The notes beneath the pieces are model-generated. The model did not search any database. It saw nothing but the letters and a program-made list of their open reading frames with translations, and was not told where the DNA came from. A stretch of 60,089 nt of DNA. Origin: Campylobacteraceae bacterium (GTDB taxonomy: Bacteria; Campylobacterota; Campylobacteria; Campylobacterales; Sulfurovaceae). Every line of letters starts with the position of its first letter. The first letter of the stretch is position 1. Shown here in pieces: positions 16,772 through 26,747 of this stretch. The position numbers and the translations under genes are program-made. Location: NCBI GenBank assembly GCA_027056485.1, contig JALUKQ010000109.1:1-60089 (forward strand), in the 5' to 3' direction.

Positions 16772-17612
16772 AATAGATGTAGTAAAAACACTCTTAGATG
16801 CACTACCATACATAAAAAAATTTGCAAATGAGAAGATTGTGATTAAGTATGGGGGGTCTGCACAAACTTCAGAAGTGTTAAAACAGCAGTTTGCACAAGA
16901 CATTGTACTACTCCATACCGTAGGAATGAAACCCATTATTGTTCATGGTGGTGGAAAAAGCATTACAGATTTGTTAGCAGACTTGGGTGTAGATACTAAG
17001 TTTGTAGATGGACAAAGGGTAACTACTAAAGAAGTTATGCGTATAGCTGAGATGGTTTTAAGTGGTGAAATAAACAAAGATATAGTCTCTCTTCTAAACA
17101 ATCAAGGAGGGTCAGCGATAGGTATTTCAGGAAAAGATGCAAATTTATTGGAAGCAATACCTAAAGACTTTGAAAACTTTGGTTACACAGGAGTTATTCA
17201 AAATGTAAATCCTAAAGTGGTTAACAGTATTATTGATGATGGATTTGTTCCCGTTATTGCTCCTATCGCTTCGGCTCCAACCCTAGCACATCCAGGATTT
17301 AATATTAATGCTGATTTTGCTGCTAGTAAGATTGCTATCGCTTTAGAGGCAAGAAAAATACTCTTTTTAACAGATACAGAAGGTGTTTTAGATAAAGATA
17401 TGAAATTATTACGCAATTTGGATATACAAGAGACAGAAGCTTATAAAGCTGATGGTACTATAAGTGGTGGTATGGTTCCTAAAGTTGATGCTTGTGTTGA
17501 AGCATTAAGAGGAGGGGTTAAAAAAGCACATATTATTGATGGACGTTTAGAACACTCTATACTTTTAGAAATTTTAACTTCGGCTGGTATTGGTACCTGT
17601 ATTCAACTTTAA
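16761..17612 (+). CDS. argB: Acetylglutamate kinase
   Basis: Second step of arginine synthesis: phosphorylates N-acetylglutamate. About 283 residues with KYGGSA near the N-terminus (conserved Lys and Gly-Gly), VHGGGKSI, LSGEINKDIV, and the FLTDTEGVLDKD and GGMVPKVDAC segments of the amino-acid kinase family. I choose ATG 16761 because GGAG at 16748-16751 is 9 nt before it. TTG 16746 and ATG 16755 are in frame but poorly spaced. The start lies inside lpxK. Arginine feedback control cannot be judged from this, though the N-terminal helix that often accompanies it is short. Confidence 0.95.
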   Translation: MKNKIDVVKTLLDALPYIKKFANEKIVIKYGGSAQTSEVLKQQFAQDIVLLHTVGMKPIIVHGGGKSITDLLADLGVDTKFVDGQRVTTKEVMRIAEMVLSGEINKDIVSLLNNQGGSAIGISGKDANLLEAIPKDFENFGYTGVIQNVNPKVVNSIIDDGFVPVIAPIASAPTLAHPGFNINADFAASKIAIALEARKILFLTDTEGVLDKDMKLLRNLDIQETEAYKADGTISGGMVPKVDACVEALRGGVKKAHIIDGRLEHSILLEILTSAGIGTCIQL

Positions 17613-17627
17613 TTATATTAAATAATA

Positions 17628-17666
17628 ATGTAACATATATTTGTTATATAAGATAATATGTTACAT
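17628..17666. promoter_or_regulatory. Perfect 11-bp inverted repeat upstream of the DUF1538 operon
   Basis: ATGTAACATAT (17628-17638) and ATATGTTACAT (17656-17666) are exact inverse copies 17 bp apart. They lie between argB and the DUF1538 gene, about 70 bp before its start. No T-run follows, so an operator is as likely as a terminator. A smaller dyad (CTGATTAATATCAG) lies nearer the gene. Confidence 0.5.
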
Positions 17667-17736
17667 AAGATATTAATAAGATAAAAATTATCTGATTAAT
17701 ATCAGTGACTAATGATATTATTAGTATACTCTCTTT

Positions 17737-19248
17737 ATGAAAGAAAGCATAAAAATATTTTCTCAAGACCTTAAAAGTTCATTCAAAGATTTACTACCCA
17801 TTATTGTGGTAGTAGCATTCTTCCAAACATTTATAATTCAAACGATACCGGATAATTTAATCTCTATCGTAATTGGGCTTACTATTGTTGCTGTTGGCTT
17901 AGCTCTTTTTATTCGAGGGCTTGAATTGGGTATATTCCCCATTGGTGAAAACCTTGCTATAGATTTTGCTAAAAAAGGTTCTGTTTTTTGGCTACTACTT
18001 TTTGCTTTTACTATTGGTTTTGCTACAACAGTTGCTGAACCTGCACTCATAGCTATTGCAGATAAAGCAGCTGTGATATCAGGTGGTTTGGTAGATGCTT
18101 TTTGGCTTAGAATGACTGTTGCTTTTTCCGTTGGTTTTGCTATATCGTTAGGTACACTTCGTATTCTTCTTGGACACCCTATTCAATATTATATTATTAC
18201 AGGATACATATTGGTTGTATTGGTGACATTTTTTGCACCAAAAGAGATTATTGGTCTGGCTTATGACAGTGGAGGAGTTACAACTTCTACCGTTACCGTA
18301 CCATTAGTAGCTGCACTTGGGATTGGCTTGGCTTCAAGTATTAAGGGTAGAAATCCAGTTATAGATGGTTTTGGTTTGATCGCTTTTGCTTCATTGACGC
18401 CTATGATATTTGTTCAAGTTTATGGTATTGTTGTTTATAACTTTTTTGATGTCTCAGTGCTTCCGATTGTAAACGAAACAGTAGAAATAGTAAAAGTTGC
18501 TGTTGAAATACATACCTTTTCTATAGTAGATATGTTTCTAGAATTATTAAGCGTTATTAAAGATATTGCTCCAATATTAATAGTTATATTTTTCTTTCAG
18601 TATATTATTATTAAAAAATCTGTACCTCATTTATCGAAAATTATTGTAGGTATAAGTATGGTGATTTTAGGATTATATGCTTTTATAGTGGGTTTAGATA
18701 TGGGTCTTTTCCCTATAGGTGAAAGTATAGCAAATGATTTAACCAGTCAAGATAACAATTTACTTATTTATCTTTTTGGTTTTATGATTGGTTTTTCAAC
18801 AACCATGGCAGAACCTGCACTTTTAGCTATAGCTATTAAAGTTCAAGATATTTCTGAGGGAATGATACAGCAAAACATGTTAAGAATTGTGGTAGCATTA
18901 GGTGTAGCAATAGGTATTAGTTTAGGTGCTTATCGTCTTGTAGAGGGTGATCCCATACACTATTATATTATTGCTGGGTACTCTTTGGTTATTATTTTAA
19001 CCTATTTTGCTCCTAAGCATATTATACCGATTGCATATGATACGGGGGGAGTTACAACATCAACTGTTACGGTACCTTTAGTAGCAGCACTGGGAATTGG
19101 ATTGGCAACAAATATTGATGGACGAAACCCTCTTATTGATGGATTTGGTCTTATCGCTTTTGCTTCACTTTTTCCCATGATCACAGTTATGGGCTATGGT
19201 ATACATGCAGAGTATAAGAAAAAACAATTAGAAAAGGTAGGTAGATGA
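17737..19248 (+). CDS. DUF1538 family polytopic membrane protein (internal duplication)
   Basis: 503 residues, highly hydrophobic, with an estimated 12-14 transmembrane helices. Two halves (about 15-245 and 270-495) repeat the same landmarks: [11 protein letters not shown] / [26 protein letters not shown] / [15 protein letters not shown], and an identical 21-residue stretch beginning [13 protein letters not shown] in both. This inverted- or tandem-repeat layout is typical of secondary transporters. The substrate is unknown. The next gene, a PII-like regulator, overlaps it by 4 bp (ATGA), and a CBS-pair gene follows. Together they suggest a transporter gated by nucleotide or energy status. Confidence 0.85.
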   Translation: MKESIKIFSQDLKSSFKDLLPIIVVVAFFQTFIIQTIPDNLISIVIGLTIVAVGLALFIRGLELGIFPIGENLAIDFAKKGSVFWLLLFAFTIGFATTVAEPALIAIADKAAVISGGLVDAFWLRMTVAFSVGFAISLGTLRILLGHPIQYYIITGYILVVLVTFFAPKEIIGLAYDSGGVTTSTVTVPLVAALGIGLASSIKGRNPVIDGFGLIAFASLTPMIFVQVYGIVVYNFFDVSVLPIVNETVEIVKVAVEIHTFSIVDMFLELLSVIKDIAPILIVIFFFQYIIIKKSVPHLSKIIVGISMVILGLYAFIVGLDMGLFPIGESIANDLTSQDNNLLIYLFGFMIGFSTTMAEPALLAIAIKVQDISEGMIQQNMLRIVVALGVAIGISLGAYRLVEGDPIHYYIIAGYSLVIILTYFAPKHIIPIAYDTGGVTTSTVTVPLVAALGIGLATNIDGRNPLIDGFGLIAFASLFPMITVMGYGIHAEYKKKQLEKVGR

Positions 19249-19595
19249 AGTTTACAGCATTAGTTGCAATCATTGAAGATAAAGATGAAGAGTTAGCCAT
19301 AGATGTAGCCAAAGAGGCCGGAGCAGGTGGCGTGACAATTATTCATGGTAAAAGTATTGGTCTTGAAGAGAAAAAAGTTTTCTTTGGATTAACACTTGAG
19401 GCCAATGTTTCAATATTACTTTTTATTTTACCACGTAGACTCTCTCTGACTGTTATGAAAGCTCTACGTAAAAAATTTGATTTAGATAACAGTAAAAATG
19501 GAGCTATGACATTTACTATTCCATTGAGTCATGTTGCAGGATTAGATAATGATGAACTTCACAAGTTTGAAGACAATATAAAAACAATGTTATAA
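19245..19595 (+). CDS. PII-like signalling protein
   Basis: 116 residues with the PII (GlnB-type) ferredoxin-like fold: [20 protein letters not shown], then [15 protein letters not shown], a loop, and a final amphipathic segment. The [10 protein letters not shown]-type nucleotide-binding region is recognisable. The T-loop is short and lacks the canonical uridylylated Tyr, so classical GlnD control is unlikely. Members next to transporters bind adenine nucleotides and plug or tune the transporter. Overlap with the DUF1538 stop argues that this is its partner. It is not GlnB or GlnK, since neither amtB nor glnA is nearby. Confidence 0.8.
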   Translation: MKFTALVAIIEDKDEELAIDVAKEAGAGGVTIIHGKSIGLEEKKVFFGLTLEANVSILLFILPRRLSLTVMKALRKKFDLDNSKNGAMTFTIPLSHVAGLDNDELHKFEDNIKTML

Positions 19596-19604
19596 GAGGA
19601 GTAA

Positions 19605-20000
19605 GTGATGTTAGTAGAAGAGGTAATGACCCCATTAGAAAAGTTGGTAAAAGTGTCACCAATGGCAACAGTAAGAGAAGCACTTCAGTTGATGAAAGAG
19701 CATGGTGTTCGTTCAGTTATTGTCGATAAAAATGGTACTTCAGGTGCATATGGCTTAGTAACCTTTAAAAATATTTTACAAAGTATTGTTGCAGAAGATG
19801 GAGATATAGATCTTCTTAATGTCTACGATATAGCAGCTATTCCTGCTATAGCTATCTCTAGAAAACTTGATATTAAATATGCAGCAAAAATGATGGTGAC
19901 TAGTAGTATAAAGCGTATACTAGTTACTGATAACAATGAACTACATGGTATTTTAACCATGACAGATATTATTGAAATTTTAATGGATAGTGTTGAGTAA
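19605..20000 (+). CDS. Tandem CBS-domain protein
   Basis: 131 residues forming one CBS pair (Bateman module): VEEVMTPLEKLVKVSPMATV ... HGVRSVIVDKNGTS (CBS1) and YDIAAIPAIAISRKLDIKYA ... IKRILVTDNNELHGILTMTDI (CBS2). Such pairs usually bind AMP, ADP, ATP or SAM. It has no attached enzyme or membrane domain. It lies 9 bp after the PII-like gene with GAGGAG in between, so it belongs to the DUF1538 operon and is likely a second ligand sensor for it. Confidence 0.87.
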   Translation: MMLVEEVMTPLEKLVKVSPMATVREALQLMKEHGVRSVIVDKNGTSGAYGLVTFKNILQSIVAEDGDIDLLNVYDIAAIPAIAISRKLDIKYAAKMMVTSSIKRILVTDNNELHGILTMTDIIEILMDSVE

Positions 20001-20160
20001 TTTTTAGAGTAATGAAAAAGTAATTTATCTCATTAAAATTTATTATATTATATTAAGCTTATATATAATATTTAAATTTTTTAATTAAAGTTAAATTAAT
20101 ATAAAGGGATTTTAACTATAATTTATTATGTTTAAGAATTAATTAAGAAGGTAATATATT

Positions 20161-20634
20161 ATGAAGTTAAAAGAAATTGCAGAAATTATAAAAGGTGTTC
20201 ATGCTGTAGAAGGACAAAAAAGAGAAAAGGTAAAAGTTTATAAAGAATTAAGTATGGTTTCTTTAGAACCTATCTCTTTTATTGATGAGAGAAAACTTAT
20301 TAAAATAAATTCTGATAGAGTTATTTCTAAAAAACAGTTGACACGTGCTGGTGATATTGTGGTAAGCCTATATCATCCTATGATTGCTTGTTATGTTGAA
20401 AAAGGTCAAGATGGATATGTTGTACCTCACTATATGGCACTGATAAGAATGAAAAAAGAGACGGAAATAGATAGTCGATTTATAGTTCAGTTTATAAACT
20501 CATCACGAGGTCGTAGAGCTTTAAGTAAAAGAACCAGAACATTTTCTCAAAGTAGACCAACATCACTACCTATAAAAGTACTTGAAGAGGTAGAACTTTT
20601 AAAAGAAGTAAATAGTTTAATTACAAGATTATAA
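20161..20634 (+). CDS. Orphan single target-recognition-domain protein (HsdS half-like)
   Basis: 157 residues resembling one half of a type I restriction specificity subunit. It has KLKEIAEIIKGVH at the start, the RAGDIVVSLYHPMIACYVEKG strand segment and VPHYMALIRMK. The helix FIVQFINSSRGRRALSKRTR follows, and SLPIKVLEEVELL precedes the spacer helix. A complete HsdS has two such domains. No hsdM or hsdR is nearby, so it is either a DNA-binding relic or an adapted protein with another role. It is preceded by about 160 bp of very AT-rich sequence and followed by a strong bidirectional hairpin. Confidence 0.7.
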   Translation: MKLKEIAEIIKGVHAVEGQKREKVKVYKELSMVSLEPISFIDERKLIKINSDRVISKKQLTRAGDIVVSLYHPMIACYVEKGQDGYVVPHYMALIRMKKETEIDSRFIVQFINSSRGRRALSKRTRTFSQSRPTSLPIKVLEEVELLKEVNSLITRL

Positions 20635-20636
20635 AA

Positions 20637-20667
20637 ATACATCCTAAATGTAAGATTTAGGATGTAT
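20637..20667. terminator. Bidirectional hairpin between the HsdS-like gene and adk
   Basis: A perfect 13-bp stem: ATACATCCTAAAT (20637-20649) with ATTTAGGATGTAT (20655-20667) and a 5-nt loop. It lies between convergent stop codons 40 bp apart. The T-tract is short on both sides. Confidence 0.75.
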
Positions 20668-20674
20668 AGGAATT

Positions 20675-21268
20675 TTAGATATTTTCTAAAATAAAAGCTT
20701 CCATCTCAGCAACAATAGGGTCAAGCTCTCTTTCACCATTAATTACTTTTAATAGATTTTTTTCAGTATAGAACTCTTGAATTTCAGCTAATGGATCTGT
20801 ATAGATTTTCATTCTATCGTAGAAAACATCTATGCTATCATCACTTCTCTCTTCACCAGCTTTTGCTTCAGCTGCACGTCCTAAAATTCTGTCTTTTGCA
20901 ACTTGTTCTGATACACGTACTTCTATTACAGATGTTAATTCAATGTCATCTTCTTTTGCAACGATTTTATCAAATGCTGTCATCTGCTCGGTTGAACGTG
21001 GGTATCCATCTATAAGAACAACATCAACAGGAGCTTGGTTAATAGCAGAGATAATTGTGTCAACAATAATATTTAAAGGAACCAATGCCCCTTTAGAGAT
21101 AAAGCTCTCGATGGTTGCACCAAGTTCAGAACCACTTGCTACTTCTTCTCTTAGCATATCACCTGTTGAGTAATGAACAATTTTATCTGAATGTTTTTTA
21201 GCAATTAAACTTGCATCTGTTGTTTTTCCAGAACCTGGAGCTCCGATTAGTAAAAATAGTTTTTTCAC
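20675..21268 (-). CDS. adk: Adenylate kinase
   Basis: Interconverts ATP, AMP and ADP. 197 residues. The P-loop GAPGSGKTTD is at the N-terminus; the T in place of the common G after the Lys is usual in this phylum. YSTGDMLREE for AMP binding and DGYPRSTEQM follow. The LID is short and lacks the four zinc cysteines. It is the only adenylate kinase in the window. It stands 20 bp downstream of aspS on the same strand. Confidence 0.95.
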   Translation of the reverse strand: MKKLFLLIGAPGSGKTTDASLIAKKHSDKIVHYSTGDMLREEVASGSELGATIESFISKGALVPLNIIVDTIISAINQAPVDVVLIDGYPRSTEQMTAFDKIVAKEDDIELTSVIEVRVSEQVAKDRILGRAAEAKAGEERSDDSIDVFYDRMKIYTDPLAEIQEFYTEKNLLKVINGERELDPIVAEMEAFILENI

Positions 21269-21288
21269 GTTATTTCCTTTTTATGATT

Positions 21289-23055
21289 TTATTCTATAAT
21301 TTGTTTACGAATTCTTAAACTTAAGTCGTTAAGTTGCTCTTGGTCAACTTCTGATGGTGCCTGAGTTAAGATACATTGTGCTTTTTGAGTTTTAGGGAAT
21401 GCAATTACCTCACGGATGCTTGAAGCACCTGTCATAAGCATAATCATTCTGTCAAGTCCTAAAGCAAAACCACCATGTGGAGGTGCACCATATTTAAAGG
21501 CATCGAGTAAGAAACCAAACTTCTCTTGGGCCTCTTCATCAGAGATACCCATAAGTTTAAATACCTCTTTTTGAATCTCTTCTTTATGAATACGAATAGA
21601 CCCACCACCAAGTTCTGTACCGTTTACTACGATATCGTAAGCGATTGATTGTAAATCTTCAAGGTCATCATAAACGATTTTTCCATTTTCATCAGTTGCA
21701 GGCATGGTGAAAGGGTGATGCATCGCTTTCATTTTTCCCTCTTCTATCTCAAACATTGGAAAATCCATTACCCATAGGAATTCAAAAGTATCTTTAGGAA
21801 TAATCTCCATCATCTCAGCTAAATAGATTCTGAAACGACCCATGTAGTCCCATACCAGTTTTTTGTTACCAGCACCAAAGAATACAGCGTCACCCACTTC
21901 AAGCTCACATCTCTCTACAATGGCTTGAATATCCTCTTCTGTAAAGAATTTAGTCAAAGGACCTTTAAGACCATCTTCTTTCATTTGGAAGTAACCTAAC
22001 CCTGCTGCTCCAAACTTACGAACGTAATCTTCAAAACCTTTCATTTGACGTTTTGAGAATATTTCGTCACCTTTTGGAACTTTAAGGGCTTTGATTCTGT
22101 TCTTTTTAGAATCTTTTGCGATGTTTGAGAAAATCTCGTTGTCACATCTCTCAAAGATGTCCATTACATCTACCATTTTAAGGTCATAACGCATGTCTGG
22201 TTTGTCAGAACCATAAAGTTCCATCGCATCAGAATAGGTCATACGGTTAAATTTGCTTGGAATATCATAACCACACTTAGTAAAAATAGAGTGTATTAGT
22301 TTCTCCCCAATCTCAATTACATCTTCTTGGTCACAGAAGCTCATCTCAACATCTATTTGAGTAAACTCTGGCTGTCTGTCTGCTCTTAGGTCTTCATCTC
22401 TAAAACATTTTGCTATTTGGAAGTAACGGTCAAAACCACCTACCATCAAAAGTTGTTTAAAGAGTTGTGGAGACTGAGGCATGGCATAAAACTCGCCACC
22501 ATGCACACGAGAAGGGATAAGATAATCTCTCGCACCTTCAGGAGTCGATTTAGTCATAATAGGTGTCTCAACTTCTAAGAAACCAAGTTCATCGAGTGCA
22601 TTACGTGTAGCAACAGTAGCTTTTGAACGAAGCTTAAAAATATCATAAGATTTTTGAGTTCTAAGCTCTAAATATCTATATTTTAGTCTAATCTCTTCAT
22701 TTACTTTATCATCACCAAGCTCAAAAGGCATAGGAAGTGACTTGTTTTCAATGGTTAAATTGTCAACAACAATTTCAATTTTACCCGTTTTTAGTTTTGG
22801 GTTTTCAAGCCCTTCACCTCTGGCACGTACTTTTCCTGTGGCAATAAGTACAAACTGGTCTCTTACATCTTCTGCCAGTTTATGAACCTCTGCATTGTCA
22901 GCAGGGTCACAAACAAGTTGCACCACTTGGTCTTTGTCTCTTAAATCTATAAAAATAAGCCCACCATGGTCACGGCGACTAGATACCCAACCAGATACGG
23001 TTACAGTCTCTCCAATATGTGTTTCATTTACATCAGCACAATAATGTGTTCTCAT
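21289..23055 (-). CDS. aspS: Aspartyl-tRNA synthetase
   Basis: Class II synthetase of 588 residues. It has an N-terminal anticodon-binding OB fold ([20 protein letters not shown]) and motif 2 in [18 protein letters not shown] bacterial GAD insertion lies in the middle, and motif 3 is [13 protein letters not shown]. The start ATG 23055 follows GAGGAA by 7 nt; an upstream TTG at 23061 is in frame but worse placed. Whether it also charges tRNA-Asn, as in many bacteria using GatCAB, cannot be read directly from this sequence. adk is downstream. Confidence 0.96.
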   Translation of the reverse strand: MRTHYCADVNETHIGETVTVSGWVSSRRDHGGLIFIDLRDKDQVVQLVCDPADNAEVHKLAEDVRDQFVLIATGKVRARGEGLENPKLKTGKIEIVVDNLTIENKSLPMPFELGDDKVNEEIRLKYRYLELRTQKSYDIFKLRSKATVATRNALDELGFLEVETPIMTKSTPEGARDYLIPSRVHGGEFYAMPQSPQLFKQLLMVGGFDRYFQIAKCFRDEDLRADRQPEFTQIDVEMSFCDQEDVIEIGEKLIHSIFTKCGYDIPSKFNRMTYSDAMELYGSDKPDMRYDLKMVDVMDIFERCDNEIFSNIAKDSKKNRIKALKVPKGDEIFSKRQMKGFEDYVRKFGAAGLGYFQMKEDGLKGPLTKFFTEEDIQAIVERCELEVGDAVFFGAGNKKLVWDYMGRFRIYLAEMMEIIPKDTFEFLWVMDFPMFEIEEGKMKAMHHPFTMPATDENGKIVYDDLEDLQSIAYDIVVNGTELGGGSIRIHKEEIQKEVFKLMGISDEEAQEKFGFLLDAFKYGAPPHGGFALGLDRMIMLMTGASSIREVIAFPKTQKAQCILTQAPSEVDQEQLNDLSLRIRKQIIE

Positions 23056-23272
23056 TATCAATTCCTCAAGCTTCCTATATACAATTATATAGAGTTAAAA
23101 TTTTTTGCGATTATAACTAATTGTTTCATAGAAGTAGGTGTATTTTATTAAATCAATAAGCATATATAAACAAGTAATATAAAAAAAATGACAATTTGAC
23201 ATATAAATAAGTTGATGAAGAGATATTATGTTATGCTAGCAACAATAATTTAGTAAGTAGTAGGAATATATT

Positions 23273-24139
23273 GTGTCAAAAGAACAGTTAAGTAAAATAA
23301 AAATAGTTGGTTTTGTATTGAGACCTGACTCTTTAGATATATTATCTCTTTATCGTAAAATTCGTAAAAAATTTGAAGACAATGGTATGGAAGTTCTTTT
23401 AGATAGTGAATCAGCAACTATGATTGGTTTTAAAGGTATAGAGTTTGAAGAGATGTGTAATAGGGTAGACCTATTGGTTTCTCTGGGTGGAGATGGAACA
23501 CTCTTAGGTTTAGTAAGAAGAAGTTACGGCTTTGACAAGCCAGTACTTGGAATTAACGCTGGTAATTTAGGGTTTTTGGCTGATACGCCTATAGAGTGTG
23601 TGGATGAGATGATTGAGATGCTTCTTGTTGGGGACTATAGAGTTGATGAGAGAATGATGATTGAGGGGTATATTGAGCATGATGAGGGTAAACGAGATGA
23701 ATTTTATGCCTTTAATGATGTTGTTATTACCAGACCAACCATAGCCCATATGATTAAATTGGATGCATTTATAGATAATGATTGGTTTAATACTTATCGA
23801 GGTGATGGTCTTATTATCTCAACACCTACGGGTTCTACAGCTTATAATCTCTCTTTGGGTGGACCAATTGTTTACCCCTTATCTAAAGTTTTTATTATGA
23901 CTCCTGTTGCTCCACATTCATTAACACAGCGTCCATTGGTTGTACCTATAGATTTCAGCATCAAGCTCTCTTCTCCTTCCCAATTGGTGGTTATGGTAGA
24001 TGGGCAAGATGACTATATACTTGAGAGCAGTGATAGATTAGTGATAAAAGGAGCTGGTATGTCTGCTAAACTTCTGCATAAAAAAGAGCACAGTTATTTT
24101 AAAGTTTTAAGAGAAAAGCTATCATGGGGTGATGAGTAA
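23273..24139 (+). CDS. nadK: NAD kinase
   Basis: Makes NADP from NAD. 288 residues with the hallmark GGDGT motif (from residue 72), LGINAGNLGFLAD, NDVVITR, and the YRGDGLIISTPTGSTAYNLS block that forms the NAD site. The start is GTG 23273, with AGGAATATATT directly upstream. Translation is coupled to recN through TAATG. NAD kinase next to recN is a common arrangement in many bacteria. Confidence 0.96.
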   Translation: MSKEQLSKIKIVGFVLRPDSLDILSLYRKIRKKFEDNGMEVLLDSESATMIGFKGIEFEEMCNRVDLLVSLGGDGTLLGLVRRSYGFDKPVLGINAGNLGFLADTPIECVDEMIEMLLVGDYRVDERMMIEGYIEHDEGKRDEFYAFNDVVITRPTIAHMIKLDAFIDNDWFNTYRGDGLIISTPTGSTAYNLSLGGPIVYPLSKVFIMTPVAPHSLTQRPLVVPIDFSIKLSSPSQLVVMVDGQDDYILESSDRLVIKGAGMSAKLLHKKEHSYFKVLREKLSWGDE

Positions 24140-25662
24140 TGATTACTAGAGTATATTTGAAAAATCTTATCTCTTTTCCAGAGGTAGAGTTAGAATTAAA
24201 TAAAGGATTGGTGGTTCTTTCTGGACCATCAGGAGCAGGAAAATCACTCTTTATGAACAGTATATTATCTACCTTTGGTTATGGTACTGCAGAAGCAACA
24301 CTCTGTGAGGTTTTGGTAACTAAGCCTTCAAAATTGCTACATGAAGCATTCGATTTTGAAGATGAGCTTACTCTTAGAAGTATTAAAAAAGAGAAAACAC
24401 GTTACTCTATAGATAGACAAAATATCTCTAAAAAAGCCCTAAATAATCTCTTTTCCCCTTTTGTTCAATTCCTATCTGTACGTGATAAAAGTGGCTTTTC
24501 AAGTAGTGATTTATTAACACTTATAGACAGTAATTTAATAGCCAAAGATAAAACTTTTAAAAAGCTTTTAAAAGAGTATAAGAGTCGTTATGAAAAGTAT
24601 AAAATTAAGTTAAATCAACTAAAGAAAATAAAAGAAGATGAAGCTAAGATTATAGAACTCATAGAGTTTTCAGAGTTTGAAATAGATAAAATAGAGAGTG
24701 TTAATCCTCAAGTTGGAGAAGATGAGGAGCTATTAAAAGTTAAACATCAACTCTCACGAATAGATAAGGTTAATGATGCCCTAGAAAATGCAAATGGAAT
24801 TTTTTCTTTTGAGGAGTCAGTTTTGGAAGTATATAAACTTTTAGATAAAGATGATTCTACATTTTCAGATATGATGAACCAGTTACGTGCAGATTTTGAA
24901 GATATAGAGTCTCTTTCTGATGAATTGTCAGAAGTGGATATTGAAGCAGTATTGAATAGGTTAGAAAAAATTTCAGCATTAAAAAATAGATATGGAAGCA
25001 TAGAAGAGGCACTTATTTATGTGGATGAAAAGAAAAAAGAGTTGGCTGGTTATAAAAATATAGAGCAAGATAAAAGTATGCTGGAATCTTTTTTAAGTAT
25101 GGAGCTAACAGAACTTACTATTTTAGCAAAGAAAATCTCTTTAACGAGAAAGAAAAGTGCCATAGCTTTAGAAAAAGTTTTAAAAGGCTATTTAGCAGAG
25201 TTAAAGTTACCATCACTTAAATTTCTCTTTTCGATAGTGAGTTTAAATGAGAATGGTGAAGATGAAATAGAGGTAAATTTGGATGGTTCAACAGCCAATA
25301 CACTTAGTGGGGGAGAGTTCAACCGTGTACGTTTGGCACTTATGGTCGTAGCTCTTTCAGGTGTAAAAGAGGGTGGGGTGCTTATTTTAGATGAGATAGA
25401 TGCCAATGTTTCAGGTGATGAGTCTATTGCTATTGCTAATATGATTTCAAAGTTATCAGAAGTTTACCAGATATTTGCTATCTCTCATCAAGCACATTTA
25501 GCCTCTAAAGCCAATCAACATTTACTTATTGAAAAATCAAAGGGAGTAAGCAGAGTAACACTATTAGACAAAAATGGACAGATAGATGAGATAGCAAGAA
25601 TTATTGGTGGGGAAAATCCCAATGAAGAAGCTCTTAGTTTTGCAAAAAAGTTATTAAACTAA
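24139..25662 (+). CDS. recN: DNA repair ATPase RecN (SMC-like)
   Basis: 507 residues, shorter than the roughly 550 of E. coli RecN. The N-terminal ABC half has Walker A GPSGAGKS (29-36). Two coiled-coil arms (about 145-330) follow. The C-terminal half has signature LSGGEFNRVRLAL, Walker B GGVLILDEIDANVSG and the switch His in FAISHQAHLAS. It works in double-strand break repair with RecA. Its first base overlaps the nadK stop. The coil is short, as is usual for this phylum. Confidence 0.93.
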   Translation: MITRVYLKNLISFPEVELELNKGLVVLSGPSGAGKSLFMNSILSTFGYGTAEATLCEVLVTKPSKLLHEAFDFEDELTLRSIKKEKTRYSIDRQNISKKALNNLFSPFVQFLSVRDKSGFSSSDLLTLIDSNLIAKDKTFKKLLKEYKSRYEKYKIKLNQLKKIKEDEAKIIELIEFSEFEIDKIESVNPQVGEDEELLKVKHQLSRIDKVNDALENANGIFSFEESVLEVYKLLDKDDSTFSDMMNQLRADFEDIESLSDELSEVDIEAVLNRLEKISALKNRYGSIEEALIYVDEKKKELAGYKNIEQDKSMLESFLSMELTELTILAKKISLTRKKSAIALEKVLKGYLAELKLPSLKFLFSIVSLNENGEDEIEVNLDGSTANTLSGGEFNRVRLALMVVALSGVKEGGVLILDEIDANVSGDESIAIANMISKLSEVYQIFAISHQAHLASKANQHLLIEKSKGVSRVTLLDKNGQIDEIARIIGGENPNEEALSFAKKLLN

Positions 25663-25686
25663 GAGCAGTATAAAAATCAAAAAATC

Positions 25687-25794
25687 TTAAAAATGATGAA
25701 TCATCTTTTTCTGTATGTTTTGACGAATTTTTGTAGCCAGTGGTGATGATGACTGAAGTAAAACTAGAACTGTAAATGATGAGATTGTTTTCAT
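25687..25794 (-). CDS. Possible 35-residue secreted peptide
   Basis: A short minus-strand frame begins at ATG 25794, with AAGGATATAC giving a well-spaced ribosome site. It encodes MKTISSFTVLVLLQSSSPLA followed by TKIRQNIQKKMIHHF. The first 20 residues look like a signal peptide with a possible SPLA cleavage site, and the rest is a basic amphipathic tail of 15 residues. It lies in the 362-bp gap between recN and the response regulator, which otherwise holds only AT-rich sequence. No family is recognised. It could be a chance frame, but the ribosome site and signal-like start are notable. Confidence 0.35.
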   Translation of the reverse strand: MKTISSFTVLVLLQSSSPLATKIRQNIQKKMIHHF

Positions 25795-26024
25795 GTATAT
25801 CCTTAAAAAATTGTTAAAATAAGTATATAGTTCAACTGGTCAGTAATCGTGAAAAACTTAATATATGCTATGATTTAAGTTGTTATTTTTTCCTATCTAT
25901 AACATTAAAAAATCAATTAAAATACGTATTGATACGATTTTATATTATTTGTTATAAAAGAGTAGTTTTTTGAAATTATTTTATGTTAATTGGCTAAAAT
26001 AGTTAAAAAATAAAAAGGAATTCA

Positions 26025-26747
26025 TTGAAACCTTTAACTTTATTGTATATTGAAGATGATACGGATATACAAGAAATATATATAGAATTTTTAAATGATT
26101 ATGTTGAAACAGTACATTTAGCAAATGATGGAGAAACTGGTTATGATATGTATTTAGAATATAAGCCAGATATTATTTTATTAGATATAAATATGCCAAA
26201 GCTTGATGGTTTGACGTTAGCAGAGAAAATACGTAAAACAGATAAAAATGTTCAAATTATAATCACAACAGCTTATGGTGAACAAGAAAAATTACTTAAA
26301 GCTATTGAGCTTTATTTGGTTAAATATATTTTAAAGCCAATAGATTTTAATGAGTTGAAAGATGCATTAGGTAAGGCAATAGATGAGTTAGAATTGATTT
26401 CTAATAGTGTGGAACCAGTACAAAAAATCTATTGTCTTGATGAAAATAGTGTTTGGAATAGAGATACAGAAAAATTATATACAAATCGTGAAGAGATAAA
26501 ATTAACAAAAAATGAACGTAGACTATTAGCTCTTATTTCTACAGATGAAAATAAAGTTTTTACATTCTTTGATATTTTCAATCATATTGCACAAGATAAT
26601 TATGATAAAAATTATGATGCTAATCAGGTTCGTGCTTTGGTGAAGTTGTTACGAAAAAAAATTCCTAAAGAGTCTATTATAAATATATATGGTGAAGGGT
26701 ACCGATTTAATCCCGTAAATATAGAAGATTGTGCTAATCAATATTAA
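26025..26747 (+). CDS. OmpR-type response regulator
   Basis: 240 residues. The receiver domain (about 1-120) has the acidic pair in YIEDDTD, phosphoacceptor D54 in [11 protein letters not shown], the conserved Thr in IITTAYG and Lys in ILKPID. The C-terminal winged helix (about 140-235) has [12 protein letters not shown] and [14 protein letters not shown], ending with the YGEGYRF wing. The start is TTG 26025 with AAGGAATTCA before it. It converges on the hybrid kinase gene and overlaps its 3' end by 4 bp. It is a plausible output of that kinase through the Hpt protein at 29245. Confidence 0.9.
   Translation: MKPLTLLYIEDDTDIQEIYIEFLNDYVETVHLANDGETGYDMYLEYKPDIILLDINMPKLDGLTLAEKIRKTDKNVQIIITTAYGEQEKLLKAIELYLVKYILKPIDFNELKDALGKAIDELELISNSVEPVQKIYCLDENSVWNRDTEKLYTNREEIKLTKNERRLLALISTDENKVFTFFDIFNHIAQDNYDKNYDANQVRALVKLLRKKIPKESIINIYGEGYRFNPVNIEDCANQY

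Noticed and set aside
19245-19595. GlnB/GlnK nitrogen regulator
   Set aside because: The T-loop tyrosine is lacking and neither amtB nor glnA adjoins; the gene overlaps a DUF1538 transporter.
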